Counted from the first letter of the stretch, positions 1-8,583 are shown. The stretch: DNA of 64,000 nt from Luteithermobacter gelatinilyticus (GCF_005849285.1 NZ_CP040517.1:378501-442500); one strand, 5' to 3'. Notes: generated by a model not told the origin, from the letters alone. Made by a program: numbers and translations.

Positions 1-534
1 CCCGTTGGCCTTGAGAGTGGCGCCGGTGCTGACCAGGTCCACAATACGCCGGCACAGGCCGAGACTCGGGGCCAGTTCCATGGCGCCGTTAAGTTTAATG
101 CATTCCGCCTGCACCCCGCGGCGGGCAAAATGTTTGCGGGTCAGGTTGGGATATTTGGTGGCGACGCGAATATGGCTCCAGCGGCTGGGATCGTCGGTTT
201 TGCTGAGTGCGCTCAATTCCGCCACCGACAAGCGGCAATGGCCGATGTTCAGGTCCAGAGGGGCGTAGATTTCCGGATAGTCAAATTCCAGCAGCACGTC
301 ATTGCCGGCCACCCCGATCTGGGCGGCGCCGAAGGCCACAAAGGTGGCCACATCAAAACTGCGAACCCGGATAATTTTCAGATGCGGATGATTGGTCGCA
401 AAAGTCAGCTTTCTGGACTTGGGGTCGTCGAAATCGGGTTCGGGGATAATGCCCGCTCCATGGATAATGGGCATTACCTCTTTGAGAATACGGCCCTTGG
501 GCAGGGCGAGGATCATCTGTTCCGGACTGGACAC
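1..534 (-). CDS. hisG: ATP phosphoribosyltransferase catalytic subunit, short form (partial)
   Basis: Catalyses the first step of histidine synthesis, joining ATP and PRPP. The C-terminal end runs off the left edge, so 178 codons are visible. Reading from the right, the protein shows [11 protein letters not shown] at the N-terminus, then [14 protein letters not shown] and [14 protein letters not shown], all typical of HisG; the PRPP-binding segment begins at [13 protein letters not shown] at the cut end. The compact layout fits the short-form HisG, which works in a complex with the regulatory subunit HisZ (not in this window). A GTG start at 534 is chosen because AGGAG lies about 8 nt upstream; an in-frame ATG at 516 is the alternative. 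It is the last gene of a minus-strand run with murA and a DUF2948-like gene. Confidence 0.93.
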   Translation of the reverse strand, partial: MSSPEQMILALPKGRILKEVMPIIHGAGIIPEPDFDDPKSRKLTFATNHPHLKIIRVRSFDVATFVAFGAAQIGVAGNDVLLEFDYPEIYAPLDLNIGHCRLSVAELSALSKTDDPSRWSHIRVATKYPNLTRKHFARRGVQAECIKLNGAMELAPSLGLCRRIVDLVSTGATLKANG

Positions 535-691
535 CGGTGTTTCTCCTGAAAAAACGCTTTTTTTTGTATTGTGTTCAGAGTCTGCCCACTATTACGCAAT
601 TGCGGGACAATTTGCCAGAAAAGATTCCACCTTACCCCGAAGGAGCTCTTTTCTGCTCTTACAGGCATACAGGGCGGTCCGGTAGGCCGGC

Positions 692-1168
692 TCAGTCCCT
701 GAGCTCTTCGAGAATTTTGTGTTTGGGGTGACATTTGGCCGGCCAAGGGTCGCCAATGTCCTGCATCCGAGCATTGATCAGTTCCGCTTCAAGACGGATC
801 ACTTCATCGCCGGCAAAAATCAGGTCGATAAAACAGTTACCCTGATCGCCTGCTGTAGCCTCGATAGCCAAAAGCTCCAGGACATGGGATTTCAGTTTTT
901 GCGGCATGTTCTGGGTCGAAACTCTCAGCACATCCTCAAAATGCAACGCCGTGCGGATGCGGGCGCAGGCCTCATCATCCTTGCGGATCGGCTGGCCGGT
1001 TTTCTCGCAGGTATTTTCCCAGATATAGCGATTCAGCATGATAACAAAACGCCGCGCCTGGGGCTGATAGGCGATATCCTCAATGACCGTGACAGCATCC
1101 TGCAGATAGGCAGAAAGGATCAACAGGTCTTCTTTGTCTTCGGCTTTGAGTTTGAGCGGTTTGAACAT
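692..1168 (-). CDS. DUF2948-like conserved protein
   Basis: A 158-residue soluble protein without signal peptide or membrane segment. It begins MFKPLKLKAEDKEDLLILSA and carries RFVIMLNRYIWE and DLIFAGDEVIRLEAE, a pattern I associate with the alphaproteobacterial DUF2948 family commonly found beside murA and his genes. Function is unknown. The ATG at 1168 is preferred over an upstream start at 1186 because AGGGGA sits just before it and family members begin with a similar sequence. A copy of the 38-bp dispersed repeat lies 33 bp upstream, between this gene and murA. Confidence 0.8.
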   Translation of the reverse strand: MFKPLKLKAEDKEDLLILSAYLQDAVTVIEDIAYQPQARRFVIMLNRYIWENTCEKTGQPIRKDDEACARIRTALHFEDVLRVSTQNMPQKLKSHVLELLAIEATAGDQGNCFIDLIFAGDEVIRLEAELINARMQDIGDPWPAKCHPKHKILEELRD

Positions 1169-1201
1169 GGCGATCCCCTGTACCATCCATTTTGTTTGTT
1201 C

Positions 1202-1239
1202 TAGAGTGAATTGTGAATAGGTTGGCTCAATTCACTCTA
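1202..1239. repeat. 38-bp dispersed palindromic element, copy 1
   Basis: Ends TAGAGTGAATTG and CAATTCACTCTA form a perfect 12-bp inverted repeat around a 14-bp centre TGAATAGGTTGGCT. The sequence is the exact reverse complement of the copy at 16094-16131. It lies between murA and the DUF2948-like gene in an apparent operon, so it is probably transcribed. Confidence 0.95.
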
Positions 1240-1327
1240 AGTATAGCTGACCTGCGTCGTTGCGTCAGCCTTTTGCCACAATTTTTCCGCTGCGGGTGCG
1301 GTGGTTTTACGATCTGTGTCGGTGCGT

Positions 1328-2623
1328 TCAGGCCGGTTCCGTTTCCCGGCGGATCTGTGCCCCGCAGGCGCCAAGCTTGAGTTCCAGTCCCTCATACCCC
1401 CGGTCAAGATGATAGATACGGTTAATGGTCGTTTCCCCCTCAGCGGCAAGGCCCGCCAACACCAGCGACATGGAGGCCCTAAGGTCGGTGGCCATCACCG
1501 GTGCGCCCAACAGCTTTTTCACGCCGCGTACTGTGGCGGTGCTGCCGTGAATGGTGATGTCGGCGCCCATCCGACTGAGTTCCGGCACGTGCATGAAACG
1601 GTTTTCAAAAATGGTTTCGGTGATGACCGAGGCTCCTTCGCACAGCGTCATCATCGCCATGATCTGGGCCTGCATGTCGGTGGGAAAACCGGGATAGGGC
1701 TGGGTCACCACATTGATGCCGTGAATGCGGCCGTGGGCCAGGCGGCAAACCACGCCATTGCCGGTTTCCCGAAAGCCGATCCCGGCATCTTTCAGCACAT
1801 CCAGGCTGCCGGTCATTACGATCCGGAGATTGTGGCCCACAAGTTCGATTTCTCCTCGGGTCATGGCGGCGGCCACGGCATAGCTGGCGGCTTCGATCCG
1901 GTCAGGCATTACCGCATGTTCTGCCCCATGCAGGCGCTCCACGCCTTCGACAATGATCATTTCTGTGCCAATGCCGGAAATCCGCGCCCCCATTTTATTG
2001 AGACAATGGGCAAGATCGGCGATTTCCGGCTCGCGTGCGGCGTTTTCAATGATGGTTGTCCCTTCGGCCAGGGTTGCGGCCATCAGAATATTTTCGGTGG
2101 CCCCCACCGAGACCATCGGGAAATGCACGGTTCCGCCTTTGAGGCGTCCCCCCGGCGCGCGGGCCCGAACATACCCTTCCTGAAGGTCGATTTCCGCGCC
2201 CAGTTCTTGAAACCCTTTCAGATGCAGGTCGATCGGACGGTTGCCGATGGCGCACCCGCCGGGCAGGGAAACGGTGGCTTCTCCCTCTCGGGCGAGCAGG
2301 GGGCCGAGGACCAGGATGCTGGCGCGCATTCTGCGCACAATGTCATAGGGGGCGGTGGTGCTGGTGATATCCTGGGCAGTAAGGCTTAAGGTCTCACCGC
2401 CATTCAGCGGCGTGCCGGCCTTTTCACAGGTTAGCCTTGTGCCATGCTGTTGTAAAAGTTCGGACAGGGTACGGATGTCGGCAAGATGTGGCAGACGGCT
2501 CAGCGTCAGGGTCTCCCGGGTCAACAGGGCGGCGCACATCAGCGGCAAAGCGGCGTTTTTCGCGCCGCTGATCGGGATTTGTCCTTCGAGACGGTGGCCG
2601 CCTTGCAGTACCAGTCGATCCAT
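1328..2623 (-). CDS. murA: UDP-N-acetylglucosamine 1-carboxyvinyltransferase
   Basis: Cytoplasmic enzyme that transfers enolpyruvate from PEP to UDP-GlcNAc, the first committed step of peptidoglycan synthesis. At 431 residues it has full family length. [11 protein letters not shown] (Lys22) near the N-terminus and the catalytic loop [11 protein letters not shown], with the nucleophilic Cys at about residue 124, are both intact. The Cys is the residue targeted by fosfomycin in this family. It starts 30 bp downstream of dcd on the same strand and is followed by the DUF2948-like gene, so these are probably co-transcribed. Confidence 0.97.
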   Translation of the reverse strand: MDRLVLQGGHRLEGQIPISGAKNAALPLMCAALLTRETLTLSRLPHLADIRTLSELLQQHGTRLTCEKAGTPLNGGETLSLTAQDITSTTAPYDIVRRMRASILVLGPLLAREGEATVSLPGGCAIGNRPIDLHLKGFQELGAEIDLQEGYVRARAPGGRLKGGTVHFPMVSVGATENILMAATLAEGTTIIENAAREPEIADLAHCLNKMGARISGIGTEMIIVEGVERLHGAEHAVMPDRIEAASYAVAAAMTRGEIELVGHNLRIVMTGSLDVLKDAGIGFRETGNGVVCRLAHGRIHGINVVTQPYPGFPTDMQAQIMAMMTLCEGASVITETIFENRFMHVPELSRMGADITIHGSTATVRGVKKLLGAPVMATDLRASMSLVLAGLAAEGETTINRIYHLDRGYEGLELKLGACGAQIRRETEPA

Positions 2624-2653
2624 ATGATTTTCCTGACTTTAACAGTTCGGGGT

Positions 2654-3208
2654 CTAGAGTTTGGGCAGCGTGACGCCGGTCTGTCCCATATATTTGCCAT
2701 CCCGCATCCTGTAGGAAACCTCGCAGGGCTCGTTGCCTTGCAGGAACAGGAACTGGCACGCACCTTCATTGGCGTAGACCTTGGCGGGCAGGGGGGTGGT
2801 GTTGGAAAACTCCAGCGTCACATGGCCTTCCCAGCCCGGCTCCAGTGGTGTGACATTGACGATAATGCCGCAGCGCGCATAGGTGGATTTACCCAGACAA
2901 ATGACCAGCACGTCTTCGGGAATCCGGAAATACTCCACGGTGCGGGCCAGCGCAAAACTGTTGGGTGGAATGATGCAAACATCGCCCGGCCGGTCGACGA
3001 AACTTTTTTGTGAGAAGTCCTTGGGGTCGACGATGGCGGAATCCACATTGGTGAAGATTTTGAATTCATTGGAGACCCGGGCGTCATAGCCGTAGGAGGA
3101 CAGACCGTAGGAAATGACGCCTTCGCGGTTCTGCCGGTCCACAAACGGGTCGATCATGCCGTCATTCAGTGCTTTTTCCCGGATCCATTTATCGGACATG
3201 ATGGCCAT
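2654..3208 (-). CDS. dcd: dCTP deaminase
   Basis: Converts dCTP to dUTP for thymidylate synthesis. The 184-residue reading starts at [11 protein letters not shown], the usual N-terminus of the family; an upstream ATG at 3247 would add a non-conserved 13-residue leader. The catalytic region WEGHVTLEF with the general-base Glu at about residue 133, and the nucleotide-binding GKSTYARCG, are present. The spacing to murA is 30 bp. The enzyme normally acts as a homotrimer in the cytoplasm. Confidence 0.95.
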   Translation of the reverse strand: MAIMSDKWIREKALNDGMIDPFVDRQNREGVISYGLSSYGYDARVSNEFKIFTNVDSAIVDPKDFSQKSFVDRPGDVCIIPPNSFALARTVEYFRIPEDVLVICLGKSTYARCGIIVNVTPLEPGWEGHVTLEFSNTTPLPAKVYANEGACQFLFLQGNEPCEVSYRMRDGKYMGQTGVTLPKL

Positions 3209-3288
3209 AGGGGCGTATTCCTTCAATTGTTTAAGAAAATTGTGCAAAAAGGTCTTTTTTCTTATCCCAGTTTGTCCCCCAGGACAAG

Positions 3289-3450
3289 TCAGCTTTGTGT
3301 GTCGGTGGGGCCGGATTTTTTGCCGGGGGGCGTTGTCTTGTGATCTTGGGCTTTGCGACTTTGGGCCTTGCGGCGTTTCAGATTGGCCCTGAGCGCCTCG
3401 GCGAGCCGGTCCTGTTTTTCCTGACGGGTGCTTTTCTTGTTGTTGCTCAT
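3289..3450 (-). CDS. Small basic conserved protein (53 aa)
   Basis: A short open frame on the minus strand, upstream of dcd, starting ATG at 3450 and ending TGA at 3289-3291. The product is very basic, with a central helix [16 protein letters not shown] and a Lys/Arg/Gln-rich tail. I recall similar short proteins with an [11 protein letters not shown] core in many alphaproteobacteria, which is the main reason to call it real. Its function is unknown; the charge suggests nucleic-acid or ribosome contact, but that is inference. No strong ribosome binding site is visible. Confidence 0.7.
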   Translation of the reverse strand: MSNNKKSTRQEKQDRLAEALRANLKRRKAQSRKAQDHKTTPPGKKSGPTDTQS

Positions 3451-3651
3451 GGGGACGGTTTTCGGTTTTTGTTTCTATTCTGGTTCGTTTCCTTTATTCT
3501 TTTTATTGTTATTGCCGTTCAATTGCGGCAGGAGCAGGGCCAAAAGCCCGGCACCATTCCCTTATTAACGGCCGGGCAAAATTTTCGCAAATATTTCCAT
3601 AATTAGGTCTTGCGCGGCGGGGCAAGCTATGGCATGTTCCGCGCCATTCCG

Positions 3652-3680
3652 GCAAGAGTCGTGGCCCGCAAGAGTCGTGG
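3652..3680. repeat. Short tandem duplication, GCAAGAGTCGTGG x2
   Basis: Two perfect 13-bp copies at 3652-3664 and 3668-3680 (16-bp period), just upstream of tRNA-Thr. Confidence 0.85.
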
Positions 3681-3708
3681 TAATGTTTTTGCCGGATCCA
3701 TCTTTCGG

Positions 3709-3783
3709 GCCGCTGTAGCTCAGTGGTAGAGCGCACCCTTGGTAAGGGTGAGGCCGAGAGTTCAATTCTCTCCAGCGGCACCA
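3709..3783 (+). tRNA. tRNA-Thr (anticodon GGT)
   Basis: A full cloverleaf: acceptor GCCGCTG pairs with CAGCGGC, D-arm GCTCAGTGGTAGAGC, anticodon stem CACCC/GGGTG around loop TTGGTAA, T-loop TTCAATT. Discriminator A and an encoded CCA complete the 75-nt gene. The anticodon GGT reads ACC/ACT threonine codons. Confidence 0.97.
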
Positions 3784-3829
3784 TCTATCCCCCTCAAATC
3801 ATTGGGTTTTCACGGCTTTCCCTTGTGAT

Positions 3830-3852
3830 TGGTACACAAAACTGGTACACAA
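3830..3852. repeat. Short tandem duplication, TGGTACACAA x2
   Basis: Two perfect 10-bp copies at 3830-3839 and 3843-3852 (13-bp period) between tRNA-Thr and the helix-hairpin-helix gene. Confidence 0.85.
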
Positions 3853-3866
3853 TGGGGGTGAGCGTC

Positions 3867-4094
3867 CTAATCCTCTGACAGGGCCAGTTCAATCAGGTTT
3901 TCCAGTGCCCGCCGGCCGGTTTCGTTGATGTGACGGCGTCCCAGCATGTCGTTGATCCGCATTTGCAGTTCTTCTGCGCTTAAGTCTTTGAGATCGGCAA
4001 GCCTTTCGATGCCGATCATGTCCAGATACCTCACCATTGTTGGTCCAATGGAGGAGGCTTTCATCATCTTGTGCCGTTCCTCATCAGGGATCAT
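3867..4094 (-). CDS. Helix-hairpin-helix protein, Cdd1-like
   Basis: A 75-residue soluble protein with SSIGPTMVRYLDMIGIERLA, a helix-hairpin-helix core (GPTM hairpin, then LDMIGI) like that of the small Cdd1/pathogenicity-locus family. Such folds usually contact DNA without sequence specificity; the cellular role is unknown. The first ATG (4094) abuts a half-copy of the dispersed repeat and has no ribosome binding site, whereas ATG at 4067 or 4064 follows GAGG by about 11-14 nt, so the true protein may be 65-66 residues. Confidence 0.75.
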   Translation of the reverse strand: MIPDEERHKMMKASSIGPTMVRYLDMIGIERLADLKDLSAEELQMRINDMLGRRHINETGRRALENLIELALSED

Positions 4095-4121
4095 GGGTCA
4101 ACCTATGCACAATGCACTCTA
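4095..4121. repeat. Dispersed element, half copy
   Basis: GGGTCAACCTATGCACAATG followed by CACTCTA matches the left-terminal repeat of the 23331-23600 element (in reverse complement), including the diagnostic GGGTCAACC instead of GAGCCAACC. It lies directly against the start codon of the helix-hairpin-helix gene. Confidence 0.85.
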
Positions 4122-4181
4122 GCGTCTGGCGCAAAACGCCCCAACAATTTTACAGAAGATTGGAGTAGGGGGAAAGAAAAA

Positions 4182-4269
4182 TGGCAGAGAGGAAGGGATT
4201 CGAACCCTCGAGGGCTTGCGCCCAACACGCGTTCCAGGCGTGCGCCTTAAACCACTCGGCCACCTCTCT
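4182..4269 (-). tRNA. tRNA-Ser (anticodon GGA)
   Basis: Read on the minus strand: acceptor AGAGAGG with CCTCTCT, D-arm GCCGAGTGGTTTAAGGC, anticodon stem CACGC/GCGTG with loop CTGGAAC (anticodon GGA), a long class II variable arm and T-loop TTCGAAT. Discriminator G and an encoded CCA finish an 88-nt gene. It reads TCC/TCT serine codons. Confidence 0.96.
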
Positions 4270-4429
4270 GCACGAACTGTATAGGGGATATATAAAATCT
4301 TGCTTTGGATCGCAAGGGGCAACCTGCAAAAAATCGTCATTTTTTTCCGCCGTGATGCCCTCTCAATGCCCTATAATGGACATAAATGCCGGGATACTTG
4401 GAAAAGTGTCACCCCGGAAGGAGGGGAAA

Positions 4430-4726
4430 ATGCTGCTCGGCAGGATTATCGGATTTGTCATGATCGCTTGTGCGCTTCTGGTGGCCGGCGCGGATCTGTT
4501 ACGCCTTTTTGAAGCACGGAACTTTTCCCCGCTGTCGCTGGAGGAGATATGGGGAGCGATCAGCCCCACGGGGCCTGCGGCTCTTAGGGAAGCAGTCATT
4601 GCCGGCCGCTTTCCCGGTCTGTGGGATGATGTGATCCGGCCGGTTCTGGCCCTGCCTGGGGCGATTCTGTTGTTTGCCCTGGGTGGCCTCCTGCTTTATC
4701 TGAACCGGAAACGTCATCTGAGCTGA
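4430..4726 (+). CDS. Small membrane protein, two predicted TM helices (98 aa)
   Basis: The ATG at 4430 follows a strong GGAAGGAGGGG site. The product has a hydrophobic N-terminal helix (IIGFVMIACALLVAGADLL, residues about 5-23), a roughly 45-residue mostly polar segment, and a second helix near the C-terminus (PVLALPGAILLFALGGLLLY) followed by basic residues NRKRHLS. I do not recognise a named family; the layout suggests an inner-membrane protein with both termini near the same face. It stands alone between tRNA-Ser and rpmF. Confidence 0.7.
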   Translation: MLLGRIIGFVMIACALLVAGADLLRLFEARNFSPLSLEEIWGAISPTGPAALREAVIAGRFPGLWDDVIRPVLALPGAILLFALGGLLLYLNRKRHLS

Positions 4727-4764
4727 AATAACAGAAGAGCACTCCTGGGCGGGGGAGTGTTCGC

Positions 4765-4792
4765 CAGTACATCAAAACCAGTACATCAAAAT
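4765..4792. repeat. Short tandem duplication, 14 bp x2
   Basis: CAGTACATCAAAAC (4765-4778) is followed directly by CAGTACATCAAAAT (4779-4792). Confidence 0.85.
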
Positions 4793-4839
4793 ATGGGAGA
4801 AAGAGGCGACCCAGGGACAGTTCGGCCTGCAAGAAAAGC

Positions 4840-4868
4840 TTGACAAGTCCGGTGAGTTTAACGATAAG
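4840..4868 (+). promoter_or_regulatory. Candidate sigma-70 promoter of rpmF
   Basis: A perfect -35 hexamer TTGACA (4840-4845) and a GATAAG -10 (4863-4868) separated by 17 bp, about 110 bp before rpmF. This predicts an approximately 100-nt leader. The call is from consensus matching only. Confidence 0.5.
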
Positions 4869-4977
4869 ACCACTTTCATGATTGAGACATTTTTTCAGGA
4901 ACCTGCCTTGTCCTGGTAATCAGAGGCAGGGTCCGGTTAACCCCCGGCAACGGGATGAGTAAAGTTAGGATAAAACG

Positions 4978-5163
4978 ATGGCAGTTCCAAAAAGGAAAGT
5001 CTCACCGTCCCGCCGCGGAATGCGCCGCGCCCATGACGCGTTGAGTGTTGATAAATATGTGGAAGATCAGGAAAGCGGCGAACTGCGTCGCCGACACCAT
5101 ATTGACCTGAGCACGGGGAAATATCGGGGACGTCAGATCCTGGAACCTTCCGACAAATATTGA
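4978..5163 (+). CDS. rpmF: 50S ribosomal protein L32
   Basis: A 61-residue basic protein beginning [20 protein letters not shown], the L32 signature, with the alphaproteobacterial-type C-terminus [15 protein letters not shown]. It lacks the zinc-binding cysteines seen in some L32 variants. AGGA lies about 8 nt before the ATG, and a strong terminator follows at 5182-5213, so it is probably monocistronic from the promoter at 4840. Confidence 0.95.
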   Translation: MAVPKRKVSPSRRGMRRAHDALSVDKYVEDQESGELRRRHHIDLSTGKYRGRQILEPSDKY

Positions 5164-5181
5164 TCCCTTTTTCTGGGTGAG

Positions 5182-5213
5182 AAAAAACCGGCCGGTTTCT
5201 GGCCGGTTTTTTT
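5182..5213 (+). terminator. Rho-independent terminator of rpmF
   Basis: AAAAACCGGCC pairs with GGCCGGTTTTT around loop GGTTTCT, followed by a T tract. The A-run on the other side makes it potentially bidirectional. Confidence 0.92.
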
Positions 5214-5358
5214 GTGCCTGTTTTGTCGATTTTATAAGGGCCCGCGCAGTGTCGTGGTATTTTGGCGTTTTTGCCTTTATCCGGTAAGATGGACAAGATA
5301 TCCTGTGGCGGAACATCCGAAAAAAAATCGAAAAAGTGTCAGAAAGCAGGGGAAAACC

Positions 5359-6462
5359 ATGAACTTTTCCAGGATTGCCCGGATATCCGTGAAACTCATT
5401 TTGTGGGGAGCCATGATGACAGGTCTTGCCCAGGTCGCGGCCCAAGCGGACGATACACGGACAACAGGAGAATACCGACTGGTGATTCACGGCGGGGCCG
5501 GCACGATTATGAAAGAAAACATGACCCCGGAACTGGAAGCGGCGTATCGGGCCAAGCTGAAACAGGCCCTCAGGGCCGGGCAGGCGGTGCTGGCCCGGGG
5601 AGGGGCGGCGCTGGATGCGGTGACGGCGGCCATTACCGTGATGGAGGATTCGCCTCTGTTCAACGCCGGCAAAGGGGCGGTGTTCACCCATGAGGGGCGA
5701 AATGAGATGGATGCCAGTCTGATGGAGGGGCGGGATCTTAATGCCGGAGCGGTGGCCGGCGTCAGACGGGTCAAGAATCCGATTCTTCTGGCCCGCAAAG
5801 TCATGGAGCACTCGCCGCATGTGATGCTGGCGGGAGAGGGCGCCGAAGAATTTGCCGAATTGCACGGAATGGAGCTGGTGGATCCGGGCTATTTCAGAAC
5901 AGAACATCGCTGGCGTCAGTTGCAAAAAGCATTGCAAAAAGACCGTATCGAGCTGGACCATTCAGACGAGGAGACGGGGGACCAAAGCCGGAACCAGAAC
6001 GGGGTGGCGCCTCTTGAAGGAGTTGAGCCGGGGGACCCGGACTACAAGTTCGGCACCGTTGGAGCTGTGGCTTTGGACCGGCATGGCAATCTTGCTGCGG
6101 GCACCAGCACCGGGGGTATGACCAATAAACGCTGGAACCGGATCGGGGACAGCCCGGTGATTGGTGCGGGGACTTATGCAGATAATATGAGCTGTGCGGT
6201 TTCGGCCACGGGCCACGGGGAATTTTTTATTCGCGCCACCGTCGCGCGCAGCATTTGTGCGCTGATGGAATATAAGGGACTTTCCCTTGAACAGGCCGCC
6301 GAGGAGATTATCCACAACAAGCTGGTGAAGATGGGCGGCGACGGGGGCATTATCGCCGTGGACCGGGCCGGTAATATCTCCATGACCTTCAACACCTCCG
6401 GCATGTATCGGGGGTATGTCAGCGGAGATGGCGCGCCGGTCGTCGGGATTTACAAAGACTAA
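5359..6462 (+). CDS. Secreted isoaspartyl peptidase / L-asparaginase (Ntn hydrolase)
   Basis: A 367-residue protein of the plant-type asparaginase family, which hydrolyses isoaspartyl dipeptides and often asparagine after autocleavage into two subunits. The N-terminus has a signal peptide (RISVKLILWGAMMTGLAQVAAQA), giving a periplasmic product. LVIHGGAGTI opens the alpha subunit; the FGTVGAVALD segment contains the nucleophilic Thr exposed by autocleavage, and GTSTGGMTNKRWNRIGDSP follows as in the family. The chosen ATG at 5359 follows an AGGGGAAA site; an upstream extension lacks support. The stop overlaps the next gene's ATG by one base, implying coupling to the EamA transporter. Confidence 0.92.
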   Translation: MNFSRIARISVKLILWGAMMTGLAQVAAQADDTRTTGEYRLVIHGGAGTIMKENMTPELEAAYRAKLKQALRAGQAVLARGGAALDAVTAAITVMEDSPLFNAGKGAVFTHEGRNEMDASLMEGRDLNAGAVAGVRRVKNPILLARKVMEHSPHVMLAGEGAEEFAELHGMELVDPGYFRTEHRWRQLQKALQKDRIELDHSDEETGDQSRNQNGVAPLEGVEPGDPDYKFGTVGAVALDRHGNLAAGTSTGGMTNKRWNRIGDSPVIGAGTYADNMSCAVSATGHGEFFIRATVARSICALMEYKGLSLEQAAEEIIHNKLVKMGGDGGIIAVDRAGNISMTFNTSGMYRGYVSGDGAPVVGIYKD

Positions 6463-7406
6463 TGCCACCCGCGATACGTCAGCCGCTAGACGGGTTTGCT
6501 GTCGGCGTTATGCTGGGGTTGTGCATGATCTGGGGGCTGCAGCAGGTGGCCATCAAGGCGGCCGCCCCGGATCTCAGCCCGGTATTGCAGATTGGCCTGC
6601 GTTCCCTCATGGCGGCCGGTCTGGTAGCGGGGGTGATGGTCTGGCGGCGACAGAAAGTCACTTTTTCCGACGGCACGCTGATCCCCGGACTGTTGGCGGG
6701 GCTTTTATTTGCGGCGGAATTTCTTTTTGTGGCCTGGGGACTGGATCACACCACGGCATCACACATGGTGGTTTTCCTCTATACCGCGCCGGTCTTTACG
6801 GCACTGGGCCTGCATGTCTTTGTGCCGGGAGAGCGCCTTGGCCTGATGCAGGCGGGGGGCGTGCTGCTGGCTTTTCTGGGACTGGCGGTCACCTTTTCCG
6901 GCGGTTTTGCGAAGGGGAGCGGGATTGAGAAAAATATCCTGCTGGGCGATGCGCTGGGGGTGCTGGCGGGGCTGTGCTGGGGCGCGACCACGGTGCTGAT
7001 CCGGGCCACGTCCTTGTCCGAGGCGCGCCCGACCATGACCCTGCTGTATCAGTTGCTGGTGGCGGCCGTTGTGTTATGTTTTGTGGGGCTGGTCCAGGGG
7101 GATTTTCTGACCCTGCGCATGACGGGGCTGGCTTGGGCCAGCCTGTTGTATCAGGGGGTGGTTGTAAGTTTTGGGGCATTCCTCACCTGGTTCTGGCTGT
7201 TGAGAAGATATCTGGCCGGACGCCTCGCGGTGCTCACTTTCCTGAGTCCGCTGTTCGGGGTGGCCTTCGGGGTCGTGCTTTTGGGCGAAACGCTGGAAAA
7301 AGAATTTATGGCCGGCGCCGTGCTGGTGTTTGGGGGTATTATTCTGGTCAATATGAAGGTCGCAGCCCAGAAGCTTCCCCCTGGCCCTAAAGTGAATCGT
7401 GAATAG
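6462..7406 (+). CDS. DMT-superfamily transporter, EamA type
   Basis: A 314-residue inner-membrane protein with about ten hydrophobic helices in two EamA repeats (first starting LGLCMIWGLQQVAIKAAAP, second ALGVLAGLCWGATTVLIRA). Such proteins usually export amino acids or other metabolites. The TAATG overlap with the isoaspartyl peptidase gene suggests one transcript, and hence perhaps a substrate related to that enzyme, which is inference. The last five codons (KVNRE) and the stop TAG at 7404-7406 are encoded inside a relic of the dispersed repeat, so the original C-terminus may have been replaced. Confidence 0.88.
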   Translation: MPPAIRQPLDGFAVGVMLGLCMIWGLQQVAIKAAAPDLSPVLQIGLRSLMAAGLVAGVMVWRRQKVTFSDGTLIPGLLAGLLFAAEFLFVAWGLDHTTASHMVVFLYTAPVFTALGLHVFVPGERLGLMQAGGVLLAFLGLAVTFSGGFAKGSGIEKNILLGDALGVLAGLCWGATTVLIRATSLSEARPTMTLLYQLLVAAVVLCFVGLVQGDFLTLRMTGLAWASLLYQGVVVSFGAFLTWFWLLRRYLAGRLAVLTFLSPLFGVAFGVVLLGETLEKEFMAGAVLVFGGIILVNMKVAAQKLPPGPKVNRE

Positions 7407-7416
7407 GTTGACTCTA
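7391..7416. repeat. Dispersed element relic supplying two stop codons
   Basis: AGTGAATCGTGAATAGGTTG then ACTCTA matches the left arm and end of the 38-bp element with one substitution and an internal deletion. It contains TAG (7404-7406), the stop of the EamA gene, and on the other strand TAG (7416-7414), the stop of the convergent ATP-grasp gene. Confidence 0.85.
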
Positions 7417-8583
7417 GAGAATTCGGGCCCGCTGTAAAAGGTCCCTGACCCGGTGTTCCAGCGGCGAGGGTAATATCGCCCATCCCAGATTGCCTTCAAT
7501 CAGCCGGGCGCCTTGTTCGGTGATGCCGATGTCCCAGGCGATCATGGGCTGGGGATAAAATTTCCAGGCTGCTTCCCGGGCCAACGCCACGGCCTCGTCC
7601 CAATGGGGCAATGCCGTTCCCGGCAAGGTCATTGCGGTCTCTTCATAATAATCCGTGGTGATGAAACGTTTGTCGCCAGGAGCCAGCATATGAGCCGATT
7701 GAATTTTTCCGGTGGCGCAATCGACGCTGATCCACAGATTGCCGCTCTGGCCTTTGGAAAAATTATCGCTGATATTTCCCTTGCGCGCGATGCGGAACAG
7801 GCCGTATAGCAGCAGCAGTTCATTATCCAGAATCAGGGTCGTCAGTCGATAGGTGGAAATGGACCGGTTGCCGGTGATCTTCACAATATCCGGATGGGCA
7901 AAAAGCCGTTCCTGGATAATCCCTTTATGGGATCTGTGAGCGAGGCCAAGGCCGTGGCTCCACAGCCCGGTGGCGAAATAATTCTTTCCGCCCAGTGACT
8001 GAAGCACACCATATACATCCTCTGCCTGATAGGCGGTGCCCCGATGATCCAGAAAATGGCCGTCCTGTCTGGAAAAGGCCTGAACCCCTTGGCCGATCAG
8101 GCCCAGGGCCGGTTTGACAATGAACTGTTCCGGCAGGTCGTGTAAGAATCCGATCCACTCTTCTTCACGGCCTAACGGCCGGCCGTCAGCTGTCCAGCCT
8201 GCGGGCTGATCGAACACAGCATAAAGAGCTGGAATCGGGAGGCCCGCAGCCTTGCAATAGGCGTAAAAGACCGCCTTGTCAGAGGTGAGGCAGTGATAGC
8301 TGCGTGGGACAAGCCGGCTTTCCAGCGCGACCTGATATTCGCGGCTCAGATAATACGCCAGCCTGTCCTCCGGAATGTCCGGTGACAGCAGACCATTGAG
8401 AAAGATTTCTTCGGGGGAAAGTTTCAGCTGATGATAAAGGCGCCAGAATCGCCGCAAGGTCGCTGCGGGGGAAATGCCGTAATATCTGCTGTCTTCCAAA
8501 AGATGCCGGACTAGTTTCAGCCTCTTGAGAAGTTTCTTTTTAACCCCCACGCGGCTTCCCCTGATGTTCAATCCGGCAGCCAC
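7414..8583 (-). CDS. Sugar-transfer-associated ATP-grasp domain protein
   Basis: A 389-residue protein resembling the ATP-grasp family linked to capsule and exopolysaccharide loci (PF14397 type). The N-terminal third is basic and helical; the ATP-grasp region includes FIVKPALGLIGQGVQAF (about residues 173-190) and a C-terminal metal-binding segment GARLIEGNLGWAIL. The substrate is unknown, and no polysaccharide genes are nearby. The longest frame starts at GTG 8583; GTG 8550 has a better site (AGGGGAAG five bases upstream) and may be the real start (378 aa). The gene is convergent with the EamA transporter. Confidence 0.8.
   Translation of the reverse strand: MAAGLNIRGSRVGVKKKLLKRLKLVRHLLEDSRYYGISPAATLRRFWRLYHQLKLSPEEIFLNGLLSPDIPEDRLAYYLSREYQVALESRLVPRSYHCLTSDKAVFYAYCKAAGLPIPALYAVFDQPAGWTADGRPLGREEEWIGFLHDLPEQFIVKPALGLIGQGVQAFSRQDGHFLDHRGTAYQAEDVYGVLQSLGGKNYFATGLWSHGLGLAHRSHKGIIQERLFAHPDIVKITGNRSISTYRLTTLILDNELLLLYGLFRIARKGNISDNFSKGQSGNLWISVDCATGKIQSAHMLAPGDKRFITTDYYEETAMTLPGTALPHWDEAVALAREAAWKFYPQPMIAWDIGITEQGARLIEGNLGWAILPSPLEHRVRDLLQRARIL

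Noticed and set aside
1301-2389. 362-codon plus-strand frame opposite murA
   Set aside because: Complement of a clear murA gene; His/Gly-rich low-complexity translation typical of an antisense shadow.
3295-3606. 103-codon plus-strand frame
   Set aside because: Antisense to the 53-aa gene and hydrophobic only because it complements Lys/Arg-rich codons; no RBS.
3709-3852. tRNA-Thr as an integration site with TGGTACACAA repeats as attachment sites
   Set aside because: No integrase or second tRNA 3' fragment found in the window; the repeats are a local tandem duplication.
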